From Acidobacteriota bacterium (GTDB lineage Bacteria > Acidobacteriota > Blastocatellia > Pyrinomonadales > Pyrinomonadaceae): a stretch of 43,516 nucleotides of DNA. This document shows positions 9,069 to 15,978 of the stretch, piece by piece (the stretch's first letter is position 1; every line of letters begins with the position of its first letter). Location: assembly GCA_020200235.1 (NCBI GenBank), contig JAIVJC010000015.1, positions 1-43,516 on the forward strand, read 5' to 3'. The translations under genes were made by a program, and so were the position numbers. Below the pieces are notes generated by a model, which saw only the letters and a program-made list of their open reading frames with translations, had not been told where the DNA came from and did no database searches.

Positions 9069-10621
9069 TCGGTGGCGACGCACAGGCGTTCGGCGGCGAG
9101 CGTGAGCCCCATGATGATGTAGAAGACCATCACGACCTCCGAGTCGCCGAGGTTGTAGTGGACGAAGCCGCTGGAGAAGAATCCGACCGCGCCGCCGAGC
9201 GCGCCGAGCGCCAGCCCGCGCGCGATCCAGTCGCGCCCCGCGGCGCGGCGCGCGAGCCGCCAGGAGGTGCGCGCGTAGATGAAGAGGAGCGCGAGCCACG
9301 CGGCGAGCGCGGGGAGTCCGCGCTCGAACGCGATCTGCAAAGGCGTCGAGTGCAGGTGCCCCCAGGGGAGTCGCCCTCGGTCGAACATCCCCCACTCGCG
9401 CCAACGTCTCTTGAGTGAGTCCATGCCGACGCCGACGATCAGGTGACGGGGCTTGGAGGCGAGCACTTGCGCGCCCTCGCGCCAGACGGTCCCGCGCCAG
9501 GTGGTCGACTGATCGCTGCGGTCGAGGAAGCCGACGCCCCGCTTCTGCCGCAGCACGAGCGCGCCCGCGACGACCAGGGGCGCGGCGACGAGCGCGAAGA
9601 CGAGCACCGTGCGGCGGCTCGCGCCGGCGAGGATGATGGTGAGCGAAGAGAGCAGGAGACCCGCCCAGGAGGCGCGCGTCACGGTCAGCAGCAGCGCGCC
9701 GCACATCGCGGCGAAGGCGGCGTCGCACAGCAGTCCGGCGCGGCTCGTTAGTCGGGCGCGCGCCACCAGCAGCCCGAGCACGACCGACGCGATCAGTTGC
9801 AAGACCTCCGAGTAGGTCTGGTACTGACCGTAAAACCCCGTGGCGCGCTCGTCGCGCCCGCGCGACCAGCGCGCGATGCCGAGCCGCTCGGCGGGCGTCG
9901 CCCCGCCCGCCAGCCCGTCGCGCGGGACGAGATAGGTCGGCACGACCTCGGCGCGGTACACGCGCACGCACGCCGCCCGCGCGTCCCAGACGCACGCCAT
10001 CTTCCCGTCGGGCCAGCGGTACGTCTTCTCCGCCGCCTGCCGCTCGGTCGTGATCGCGCGCTCCGCCTCTTCGGGGCTGTTCGCCGCGGCGCCGTCCACC
10101 GACAGCAGCGTGTCACCCTCGCGCACGCCCGCCGCGCGCAGCGGGCTCGACGCGGTCAGCTCTCCCACCTTGACGCCGCGCCCGGCGGCGAACGCCCCGA
10201 ACGTGTAGATCGTGCTCGCCGCGCACGACGCCACGAGCACGAAGACGAGGGCGCTGAGCGCGCGCCGCGACATGACGTTCTGCGCCACGAGGTAAACGAT
10301 GGTGAAGAGGCTCGCCGCGCGCAGCTTGCCGATCGAGAGATCGGGCTCGTAGGAGAAGAGGGCGGAGACGAATGACAGGATGAAGAGCCCGAGCAGCGCG
10401 TAGTCGACCGCCGTGCGGCGCAGCGCGGGGCGCGGGCGGAGGAGGAAGCGCGCGACCCAGCAGAGCATCCCGAGCAGCCACGCCGCCTGCGTCGCGGCGA
10501 TGGAGAGCGGCGCGGCTGCGGCGAGCAGGAAGAGGCAGACGAGCGTCGCGCGTCCAGCCCACGCGGCGAAAGATGAACCGACCCTCTGCGGGTCGTGGGG
10601 GAGCGTGGGGGACCGCGTCAT
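9065..10621 (-). CDS. O-antigen ligase/polymerase (Wzy_C) with inserted PDZ-like domain
   Basis: 518 aa polytopic membrane protein. Many hydrophobic helices flank a periplasmic region. The conserved C-terminal O-antigen ligase/polymerase features are visible: VTRASWAGLLLSSL and a periplasmic loop with VGVGMDSLKRRW followed by GHLHSTPLQIAFERGLP, matching the H-containing loop of the WaaL/Wzy family. Unusually, residues about 148-190, between an early membrane helix and the rest, read as a PDZ domain (GVKVGELTASSPLRAAGV, then GDTLLSVDG). The product would polymerise or ligate undecaprenyl-linked glycan on the periplasmic face. It is the first gene of the minus-strand operon; ATG at 10619-10621. 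Confidence 0.85.
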   Translation of the reverse strand: MTRSPTLPHDPQRVGSSFAAWAGRATLVCLFLLAAAAPLSIAATQAAWLLGMLCWVARFLLRPRPALRRTAVDYALLGLFILSFVSALFSYEPDLSIGKLRAASLFTIVYLVAQNVMSRRALSALVFVLVASCAASTIYTFGAFAAGRGVKVGELTASSPLRAAGVREGDTLLSVDGAAANSPEEAERAITTERQAAEKTYRWPDGKMACVWDARAACVRVYRAEVVPTYLVPRDGLAGGATPAERLGIARWSRGRDERATGFYGQYQTYSEVLQLIASVVLGLLVARARLTSRAGLLCDAAFAAMCGALLLTVTRASWAGLLLSSLTIILAGASRRTVLVFALVAAPLVVAGALVLRQKRGVGFLDRSDQSTTWRGTVWREGAQVLASKPRHLIVGVGMDSLKRRWREWGMFDRGRLPWGHLHSTPLQIAFERGLPALAAWLALLFIYARTSWRLARRAAGRDWIARGLALGALGGAVGFFSSGFVHYNLGDSEVVMVFYIIMGLTLAAERLCVATE

Positions 10622-10625
10622 AAGG

Positions 10626-10922
10626 CGATTCTAACCCAAGTTGCCGGTGATGGAAGTGTCGATGGATCGCTCGAGTGGCCACCAGCTTCAGCCAGTGGGT
10701 CGCTTGAGTTGCCACGAGCTTCAGCTAGTGGGTCGAGTCCTCCACTTTAGCTCCCGGCTTGAGCCGAACGATCGGACTTAAGGCAAGAGGTCTCATTCTC
10801 ACTTCGGCTCAAGCCGACTCCTTTTTGCAAGCTAGCCACTAGCTAAAGCTAGTGGCAATTCATTAGTGGCAACTCATCAAGTGGCAATTCATTAACCGGC
10901 AACCGGGGTTGAAACGATTCTA
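10626..10922. repeat. Complex dyad-symmetric repeat cluster, MITE-like
   Basis: This 424-nt gene-free stretch (10622-11045) is mostly repeats. An 8-bp direct repeat CGATTCTA lies at 10626-10633 and 10915-10922. Just inside are inverted ends, AACCCAAGTTGCCGGT (10633-10648) and ACCGGCAACCGGGGTT (10895-10910), which match in 14 of 16 positions. Inside are two 25-nt tandem units (10678-10702, 10711-10735), a related perfect palindrome with 10-bp arms (10835-10856), a 14-bp perfect inverted repeat (10755-10768 with 10803-10816), and three 14-15-nt units starting GTGGCAA (10852-10894). From 10923 to 11045 I see nothing beyond a presumed leader for the next gene. Confidence 0.65.
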
Positions 10923-11045
10923 GCACCAACTGACGCGCGTGCGCCGTCCCCGGACGTGTTCGCGTGGAGCCGGACGACGGCTCGCAGCTCATAGAGTGAC
11001 AGCAGCTTACCGCCAGCAGTTCCGCCGTGGCATGATAGCCGCCGC

Positions 11046-12119
11046 ATGAGTCGCAAAGTCGTCCTTCTAGGTCCGTTCCCACCGCCTTTCGGCGGCGTCT
11101 CCGTGTACATGAGTTACCTGCTGGAGCACCTGAGACCGCGCGGCGCGCGCGCGTGGGCCTACTTCGGCGAGCCGTTCGACGGCGAGCCGGGCGTGCGGCG
11201 CTTCCGCCACCGCCGGCTCGGCCTCGTCCCGCTCGCTTTCCGTGAGGGGCGCGGCGCGCTCGTCCTCGACGCGACGCACTTCCACCTCGAACACCCCCAC
11301 CCGCTGCTGCTCCCCGCGTGGCTCGCCTGCAAGCTCGTGCTGCGCTTCCGCTGGTGCAAGAACATCCTCGACGGGTCGCTCCCGGCGCGCCAGCGCGAGT
11401 TCACGCCGCTGCGCCGGCTGCTCTTCCGCCTGGCGCTCGGCGGGGCGGACGAGTTCGTCGTCGTCAGCGAAGAGCTGAGGCGCTGGCTGCGCGACGACCT
11501 TAAAGTGAGGCAGAAGGTGTCGGTCATCCCCTGCCTGCTGCCCGTCCCCGCGCAGCATCTGGAAGGGGAGCTGCCCGCGCCCGTGGCGGCGGCGCTCGGG
11601 CCGTACCTGCGGCGGGCGAGGCGCGTCTGCTCCGTCGGCGTCTTCATCCGCGACTACGGCTTCATGGACGCGGCCCGCGCCGTCGAGCGCCTGCGGGCCG
11701 AGACGGGCGAGGACATCGGCCTCGCCCTGCTCGACGGCGCCTTCGCGCGCGACGACGCTTACCGCCGCGAGGTGCTGGCGGGGCGCGAGTGGATTACGGT
11801 GCTGGAGAACGTGTCGAACCCTGACGTGTACCTGATCATGCGGCGGAGCGACTGCTTCGTCCGCGCCTTCGGCCAGGAGAGCTACGGCATCTCGCGCGTC
11901 GAGGCGACGTGGTGCGGCCTGCCGGTCGTCGCCACCACCGCGGGCGAGACGCGCGGGATGCTGACCTACGAGTTCGGCGACATCGCCGGGCTGACCGCGC
12001 AACTGCGGCGCGCGCTCTTCGAGCCGGCGCGGGCTTCGGTCGAAGCGTGGTCGCGGCAGTTCCGCCGTGAGGCCGATGAGAACCTGCGTGCGCTGCGCGA
12101 GGTTCTGGGGCTCGGCTGA
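11046..12119 (+). CDS. GT4-like glycosyltransferase
   Basis: 357 aa GT-B fold protein. The N-terminal Rossmann half begins VVLLGPFPPPFGGVSVYM, the usual glycine-rich acceptor-site start of GT4 enzymes. The C-terminal half has RAFGQESYGISRVEATWCGL, a form of the E-x7-E donor motif. It probably uses an NDP-sugar on the cytoplasmic face of the membrane. ATG at 11046 follows the repeat cluster; the family glycine-rich motif close to the start supports it. It precedes a truncated methyltransferase by 156 nt; that spacer shows no clear structure. Confidence 0.86.
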   Translation: MSRKVVLLGPFPPPFGGVSVYMSYLLEHLRPRGARAWAYFGEPFDGEPGVRRFRHRRLGLVPLAFREGRGALVLDATHFHLEHPHPLLLPAWLACKLVLRFRWCKNILDGSLPARQREFTPLRRLLFRLALGGADEFVVVSEELRRWLRDDLKVRQKVSVIPCLLPVPAQHLEGELPAPVAAALGPYLRRARRVCSVGVFIRDYGFMDAARAVERLRAETGEDIGLALLDGAFARDDAYRREVLAGREWITVLENVSNPDVYLIMRRSDCFVRAFGQESYGISRVEATWCGLPVVATTAGETRGMLTYEFGDIAGLTAQLRRALFEPARASVEAWSRQFRREADENLRALREVLGLG

Positions 12120-12275
12120 TCGCGCGGCCGCGTGGGGGTGAGGCGGCAGAGATGATCGGCCGGCGCGGGCCTGTGCGCGCCGCGCGCCGGTTCTGTAGAA
12201 TCGGGCTGCGACTTTGAAGGACTGAGTAAGGGGCGGCGGGCGCGGGGCGCGCGCGCGTCTCGGATCGGAAAAACT

Positions 12276-13106
12276 TTGAGCACGCTGCGACAGAAGATCA
12301 GGCGGGCGGTGCCGCCCGCCGTGCGGCCGTACCTCGGCGCGCTGCGGCGGAGCGCCATCGCCAACCCGGCGCGGATCGGTTTGCAGAAGCGCCGCCTGAT
12401 GAAGTCAGCGGCGCTCTCCGCGGCCGAGCGCGAGCTGCTCCGCCGCGTGAGCTCGCGCATCCACCACCGCGACGGGATGTACGCTGGTAGCGGCGAGCAG
12501 TACTTCCTCGCCGGCCTCTCCGCGCTCGCCTGCATCGATGAGGTGCTGCGCGCCGCGTCCGTCGAGGAAGTCGCGGACTTCCTCGACATGCCCTCCGGTT
12601 ACGGGCGTGAGTTGCGCTTCTTCGCCCTGCGGTTCCCGCGCGCGACCTGCACGGCCTGCGACATCCAGCCGGGCGCCACAGACTTTTGCGCGCGCGAGTT
12701 CGGCGCACGCCCCGTAGTCTCGCGGCCCCGTCTGGGCGAAGTCTCCTTCGGGCGGAAGTTCGATCTCGTCTGGTGCGGCTCGCTCGTCACGCACCTCGAC
12801 CCGGACTCGACGCGGGAGCTGCTGCGCCTCTTCGCGCGCCACCTCAAGCCGCGCGGCGTCGCCGTCTTCACCTTCCACGGCGACCACGTCCTGCGGCGGA
12901 TGCGCGACGGCGGCGAGACCTACGAGCTAGACCCCGCGGCCGTCCCCGCGCTCGTCTCCCACTATGAGGCCGCGCCGGCCCGCGCCTCGTCTCACTTCAA
13001 GACATCTATGCGCGTGACCGGGTGCAGCTCCCACGCGGTCGCGCGCCAATCTACGGGGTTGCCCGGCGCGGTGTTCAGCGCCTCGTCCGCGTGCTCGCGG
13101 TCGTAG
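12276..13106 (+). CDS. SAM-dependent methyltransferase, C-terminus lost
   Basis: Open frame of 276 aa from a TTG at 12276 (no better start seen). The class I methyltransferase core is recognisable: FLDMPSGYGRELRFFALRFP (motif I region), CDIQPG, FDLVWCGSLVTHLDPDSTRE and LKPRGVAVFTFHGDH. Coding similarity stops near SHYEA (about position 12970). The remaining 40-odd residues are simply the antisense of the convergent gene at 12992-13597 and have a random, Ser/Ala-rich look. I read it as a 3'-truncated gene, either by deletion/inversion or an assembly join. Whether it is still active is unknown; the SAM-binding half is intact. Confidence 0.65.
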   Translation: MSTLRQKIRRAVPPAVRPYLGALRRSAIANPARIGLQKRRLMKSAALSAAERELLRRVSSRIHHRDGMYAGSGEQYFLAGLSALACIDEVLRAASVEEVADFLDMPSGYGRELRFFALRFPRATCTACDIQPGATDFCAREFGARPVVSRPRLGEVSFGRKFDLVWCGSLVTHLDPDSTRELLRLFARHLKPRGVAVFTFHGDHVLRRMRDGGETYELDPAAVPALVSHYEAAPARASSHFKTSMRVTGCSSHAVARQSTGLPGAVFSASSACSRS

Positions 13107-13597
13107 AGCAGCCAGCCCTCGAAGCGGCACAGGCGACCCGTGAGGTCGCGCCTGAGCGCGCGAAGCGACCAGTCGAGCCCGCGCGCGCGAGCCGCCGCCG
13201 CCGAGCGCGGCGTCACCTCGACGACGACCGTCTCTGTGGCGGGCGCGTCGGCGCGCCGCGCGACGTGGACGTGAACGTCGCGCCGCGTGAGCGAGAAACA
13301 GTTCGACGACTCGACGCCGCCGACCTGCACGTCGACGACGTAGCCCTCGACCGCGGCGGCGCGCGACTCAGACCAGCGCGCGCGGTCGTCGCCCGCGGCG
13401 AGCAGGGCGTCGAGCGACGCGGCGCGGTCGAAGTCTGATTCAGCGGGTTGAGACTCGCGGTTCTTGAGCAGGACGAAGGCGCGCTTCTCCGCCGTCAGGG
13501 CGCAGCCACGGCGCGGGCAGGGCGCGAACGTGAGGGCGAGAGCCGTAACTAGCATGATTAGCGAGCTAGAAATGAGGTAGATTTTTCTTAAGACCAA
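12992..13597 (-). CDS. Secreted or membrane-anchored protein of unknown function
   Basis: 201 aa. The N-terminus (RKIY then a hydrophobic stretch ending near residue 25, followed by CPRRGC) looks like a signal peptide or anchor. The start is TTG at 13597; an alternative ATG at 13555 would remove the charged n-region. The C-terminal half ends with WELHPVTRIDVL, a conserved-looking terminal motif I have no confident family name for. It overlaps the 3' end of the convergent methyltransferase frame by 115 nt, which reflects truncation of the latter. Base composition is GC-rich except for the first 60 nt, which grade into the AT-rich island upstream. Confidence 0.65.
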   Translation of the reverse strand: MVLRKIYLISSSLIMLVTALALTFAPCPRRGCALTAEKRAFVLLKNRESQPAESDFDRAASLDALLAAGDDRARWSESRAAAVEGYVVDVQVGGVESSNCFSLTRRDVHVHVARRADAPATETVVVEVTPRSAAAARARGLDWSLRALRRDLTGRLCRFEGWLLYDREHADEALNTAPGNPVDWRATAWELHPVTRIDVLK

Positions 13598-13616
13598 TAG
13601 TTTATTCTGGAAGACT

Positions 13617-13685
13617 AGAAGTCATCCCTAAACCTCGAAACGCCCATAAAATCAGGGCCAAATTGATGGTTTAGGGATAGCTTCT
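13617..13685. repeat. Imperfect inverted repeat downstream of the AT-rich gene
   Basis: Positions 13617-13634 (AGAAGTCATCCCTAAACC) pair with 13668-13685 (GGTTTAGGGATAGCTTCT), 16 of 18 positions matching, around a 33-nt loop. It begins right at the stop codon of the 13684-14514 gene on the minus strand. There is no T-run, so it may be a factor-dependent terminator, a processing hairpin, or the left end of the AT-rich insert. Confidence 0.5.
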
Positions 13686-14514
13686 AAGCATTAGAGGCAG
13701 ACACCTTATCATCATTTCTGGCATTGATTAGGATTATATTCTTGTCGTCTTTTAGGTGTAACTCGTCAAGTATTTTATAAACTTTATTTCGCTCTGCTTC
13801 AGTGAAATAATCGTACAAATCTTTCCTGTTGATCCATGTCTCATCTTTGGTGAGCATGTCTTTAGGCGTAAGGATTACAAAGTCCCCATTTATAAAAGGA
13901 AGCTCATAAATGTCAGTCTCCCAGGTCTCAGTATCGTAATTAAATCGAACTCTGTTGACACGGAGCCTTTTTCTTAAGCTCCTGTGAATATGATTTTGTG
14001 TAAAAGTTTGAGTGTATTCAAGTAGATATTCTTTAATTAGGTTTGTTGTGAAGTCGCTAATGTTATCCTTCCCAACACGCTCCTTAAACAAGCAAAGTTT
14101 TTCCAAGTGGCTGCCTTTGGTAACTTGCTCGCTACCAAAGTCTGAAAATAGATTGTGAAGGTTGGAATGGAGAGCTTCAGCAAACTCATCGCCTAAGCCG
14201 CTGCCACTGTTGCCGGAGAGTGAAAAGCCTAACCAGTTTTGTTTAACTTCTCTGAATGTATACCACGAAAGAATCAGAGAATTATTGAGAGGTTGTCCAA
14301 TAGACTTGTCTCGTAAGAACTTGATGTATTTTACGATGATGTCGTGTAGCTCACGGTATTCAACCTTCTTGCTGTTAAAAAGAAGAAAAGGATCAATAAA
14401 CAACGGTAAATCATTTATAAGCGAGATATTGAAAGCACCGTAGTCATCAATTATTTCGGGCAGAACGCCAAAATAATCTGAAAAGTAAGCTCTGATGTTG
14501 TTATCAACTGTCAT
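13684..14514 (-). CDS. Unrecognised protein on an AT-rich island, likely horizontally acquired
   Basis: 276 aa from the ATG at 14514. GGGAG lies about 11 nt upstream; an upstream TTG at 14550 is less likely. I do not recognise the family. Visible traits: soluble, mixed charge, no signal peptide or membrane helix, and a block FIDPFLLFNSKKVEYRELH at about residues 40-60 followed by a helical segment, and later FVILTPKDMLTKDETWINRKD. Base and codon use (AT-rich, AAA/ATT/TTT-rich) differ sharply from every neighbour. It interrupts a row of polysaccharide genes and has its own promoter-like sequence. A defence or stress role is conceivable from this context but nothing in the protein proves it. 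Confidence 0.75.
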   Translation of the reverse strand: MTVDNNIRAYFSDYFGVLPEIIDDYGAFNISLINDLPLFIDPFLLFNSKKVEYRELHDIIVKYIKFLRDKSIGQPLNNSLILSWYTFREVKQNWLGFSLSGNSGSGLGDEFAEALHSNLHNLFSDFGSEQVTKGSHLEKLCLFKERVGKDNISDFTTNLIKEYLLEYTQTFTQNHIHRSLRKRLRVNRVRFNYDTETWETDIYELPFINGDFVILTPKDMLTKDETWINRKDLYDYFTEAERNKVYKILDELHLKDDKNIILINARNDDKVSASNA

Positions 14515-14556
14515 TGATGTTTCACTCCCAGATGTGAGGCTTAGCAACAAATTGCT

Positions 14557-14584
14557 TCTACAGTCACAGACTCGTGTCTGTCAA
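14557..14584 (-). promoter_or_regulatory. Sigma70-like promoter with dyad operator for the AT-rich gene
   Basis: On the minus strand a perfect -35 TTGACA (14579-14584) is followed after 16 nt by TGTAGA (14557-14562), a weak -10. A dyad ACAGAC-TCGT-GTCTGT (14566-14581) fills the space between the two and partly overlaps the -35, a placement typical of a repressor operator. The gene start is 43 nt downstream of the -10. Confidence 0.45.
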
Positions 14585-14601
14585 TGACTTAAGATTGGTG
14601 A

Positions 14602-15816
14602 ATGCTGTTGATTGTAGGTAAAAGCGTCATCTGCTTCGGCGGCGAGGACTGGTGGTATCACCACCCGCACTCGAAGAACCATTTGATGCGCAGATTCGCG
14701 CGCGCCGGGAACCGCGTCATCTTCGTCAACTCGATCTCGATGGGACTCCCGTCGCTCGCGAACAAAGACCTGCTGCCGCGCATCCGCCGCAAGCTCGGCT
14801 CCTACGCGAAGCTCGCGCGCACGACCCCCGAAGGCATCACGGTCGTCTCGCCCGCCGCGCTGCCTTTCTTCGGCAGCCGCGCCTCGCGCGCCGCTAACCG
14901 CGGGCTCATCGCCGCGCAGATCAAACTGCTCGCGCGCCGTCGCGGGCTGACGCGCCCGATCTTATGGATCGCGATCCCGACCGCCGCCGAGATGATCGGC
15001 GCGTTCGACGAGTCGCTCGTCGTCTACCACGTCTCGGACAAGTACGACGCGAACCTGATGGATCACGCGACCGATCCGGCCACCATCCGGCGACTTCACG
15101 AAAAAGCCGTCGAACGCGCCGATCTGATTTTTTACTCCGGGCGGAAACTGCTCGACGAGGCGCGTGAGGGGCGCGAGCGTTCGCACCTGTTAGAGCAGGC
15201 GGTGGACTTCGAACACTGGTCGCGCGTCGCCACGCGCGGCGACGGGGCGCTCGCGGTCGCGCCGGAGATCGAGAGGATTCCGCGCCCGCGCCTCGGCTAC
15301 TTCGGCGCCATCGAGCCGTGGCTCGTCGATCAGGAGCTGATCAAGCGCGCCGCGCGAGAGCGCCCCGCGTGGCAGTGGGTCTTCGTCGGCAACAAGTCGC
15401 GCGGGATGGAGATCGAGGGTCTGCCGAACGTCCATTTCCTCCCGCCCGTACCTTACCCTGAGCTGCCGCGCTACGCCGCGGGCTTCGACGTGTGCGTGCT
15501 GCCGTGGGAGACGGAGCGCGCGTTCACCTCTTACGGCTCGGCGATCAAGGTGCGCGAGTACCTCGCCACGGGCAAGCCCGTCGTCATCTCGCCGCTCCCC
15601 GAGTACGAGCCGATGCGCGACGTGCTGCGCATCGCGCGCAGCCGCGAGGACTTCCTGCGCCTCGTCGAAGACGCGCTCGAAGACACGGACGAGGACGCCG
15701 CGCGACGCCGCCAGTCAGCCGTGAAGGCGGGGACGTGGGACGCGCGCGCCGAGTGGGCGAGCGATCTGATTGAAGAGGCGCTCGCGAAGCGTGATAATGA
15801 AGCCGTTAGCTCTTAG
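14602..15816 (+). CDS. Glycosyltransferase, TuaH/GT4-like
   Basis: 404 aa GT-B-type protein. The N-terminus has CFGGEDWWYHHPHSKNHLM, characteristic of TuaH-like glycosyltransferases, and the C-terminal half has RPRLGYFGAIEPWLVD, a central FVGN and SAIKVREYLATGKPVV, the donor-binding region. It probably transfers a sugar in the cytoplasm. The ATG at 14602 lies right at the border of the AT-rich island, so its native promoter may have been displaced. Its stop TAG at 15814-15816 lies inside the left arm of a heptamer hairpin. The bi-domain oxidoreductase follows. Confidence 0.85.
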   Translation: MLLIVGKSVICFGGEDWWYHHPHSKNHLMRRFARAGNRVIFVNSISMGLPSLANKDLLPRIRRKLGSYAKLARTTPEGITVVSPAALPFFGSRASRAANRGLIAAQIKLLARRRGLTRPILWIAIPTAAEMIGAFDESLVVYHVSDKYDANLMDHATDPATIRRLHEKAVERADLIFYSGRKLLDEAREGRERSHLLEQAVDFEHWSRVATRGDGALAVAPEIERIPRPRLGYFGAIEPWLVDQELIKRAARERPAWQWVFVGNKSRGMEIEGLPNVHFLPPVPYPELPRYAAGFDVCVLPWETERAFTSYGSAIKVREYLATGKPVVISPLPEYEPMRDVLRIARSREDFLRLVEDALEDTDEDAARRRQSAVKAGTWDARAEWASDLIEEALAKRDNEAVSS

Positions 15817-15973
15817 CTGTTAGCTCTTAGCTGTTAGCTGTTAGCTCTGAGCCGAGAAGTCTCAGTCGTGGGCTCTTACATCAGCTTCGAGATCGTTTTG
15901 AGCTTTGCTAAAGCTTCAACAGCGTTTTGAGTTTTGCTAACAGCTAATAGCTAACAGCTAAGAGCTAACAGCT
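15805..15973. repeat. Heptamer-array inverted repeat (locus B, TTAGCTG/TTAGCTC units)
   Basis: Left array 15805-15850 repeats TTAGCTC/TTAGCTG; right array 15936-15973 is its reverse complement. Positions 15815-15846 pair with 15942-15973 over 32 bp with one difference, which would be a G-U pair in a plus-strand transcript. The 95-nt loop contains two direct copies of CGTTTTGAG followed by YTTTGCTAA. The TAG of the upstream gene is one of the heptamer units, and the right arm ends 5 nt before the ATG at 15979. Confidence 0.9.
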
Positions 15974-15978
15974 ACCTG

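Noticed and set aside
13684-14514. Toxin-antitoxin or restriction gene assignment for the AT-rich protein
   Set aside because: No partner gene beside it and no recognisable nuclease, toxin or DNA-binding motif; left as unknown.
15805-15973. CRISPR array
   Set aside because: Repeats are 7 nt, contiguous, with no unique spacers, and are inverted in pairs; no cas genes nearby.
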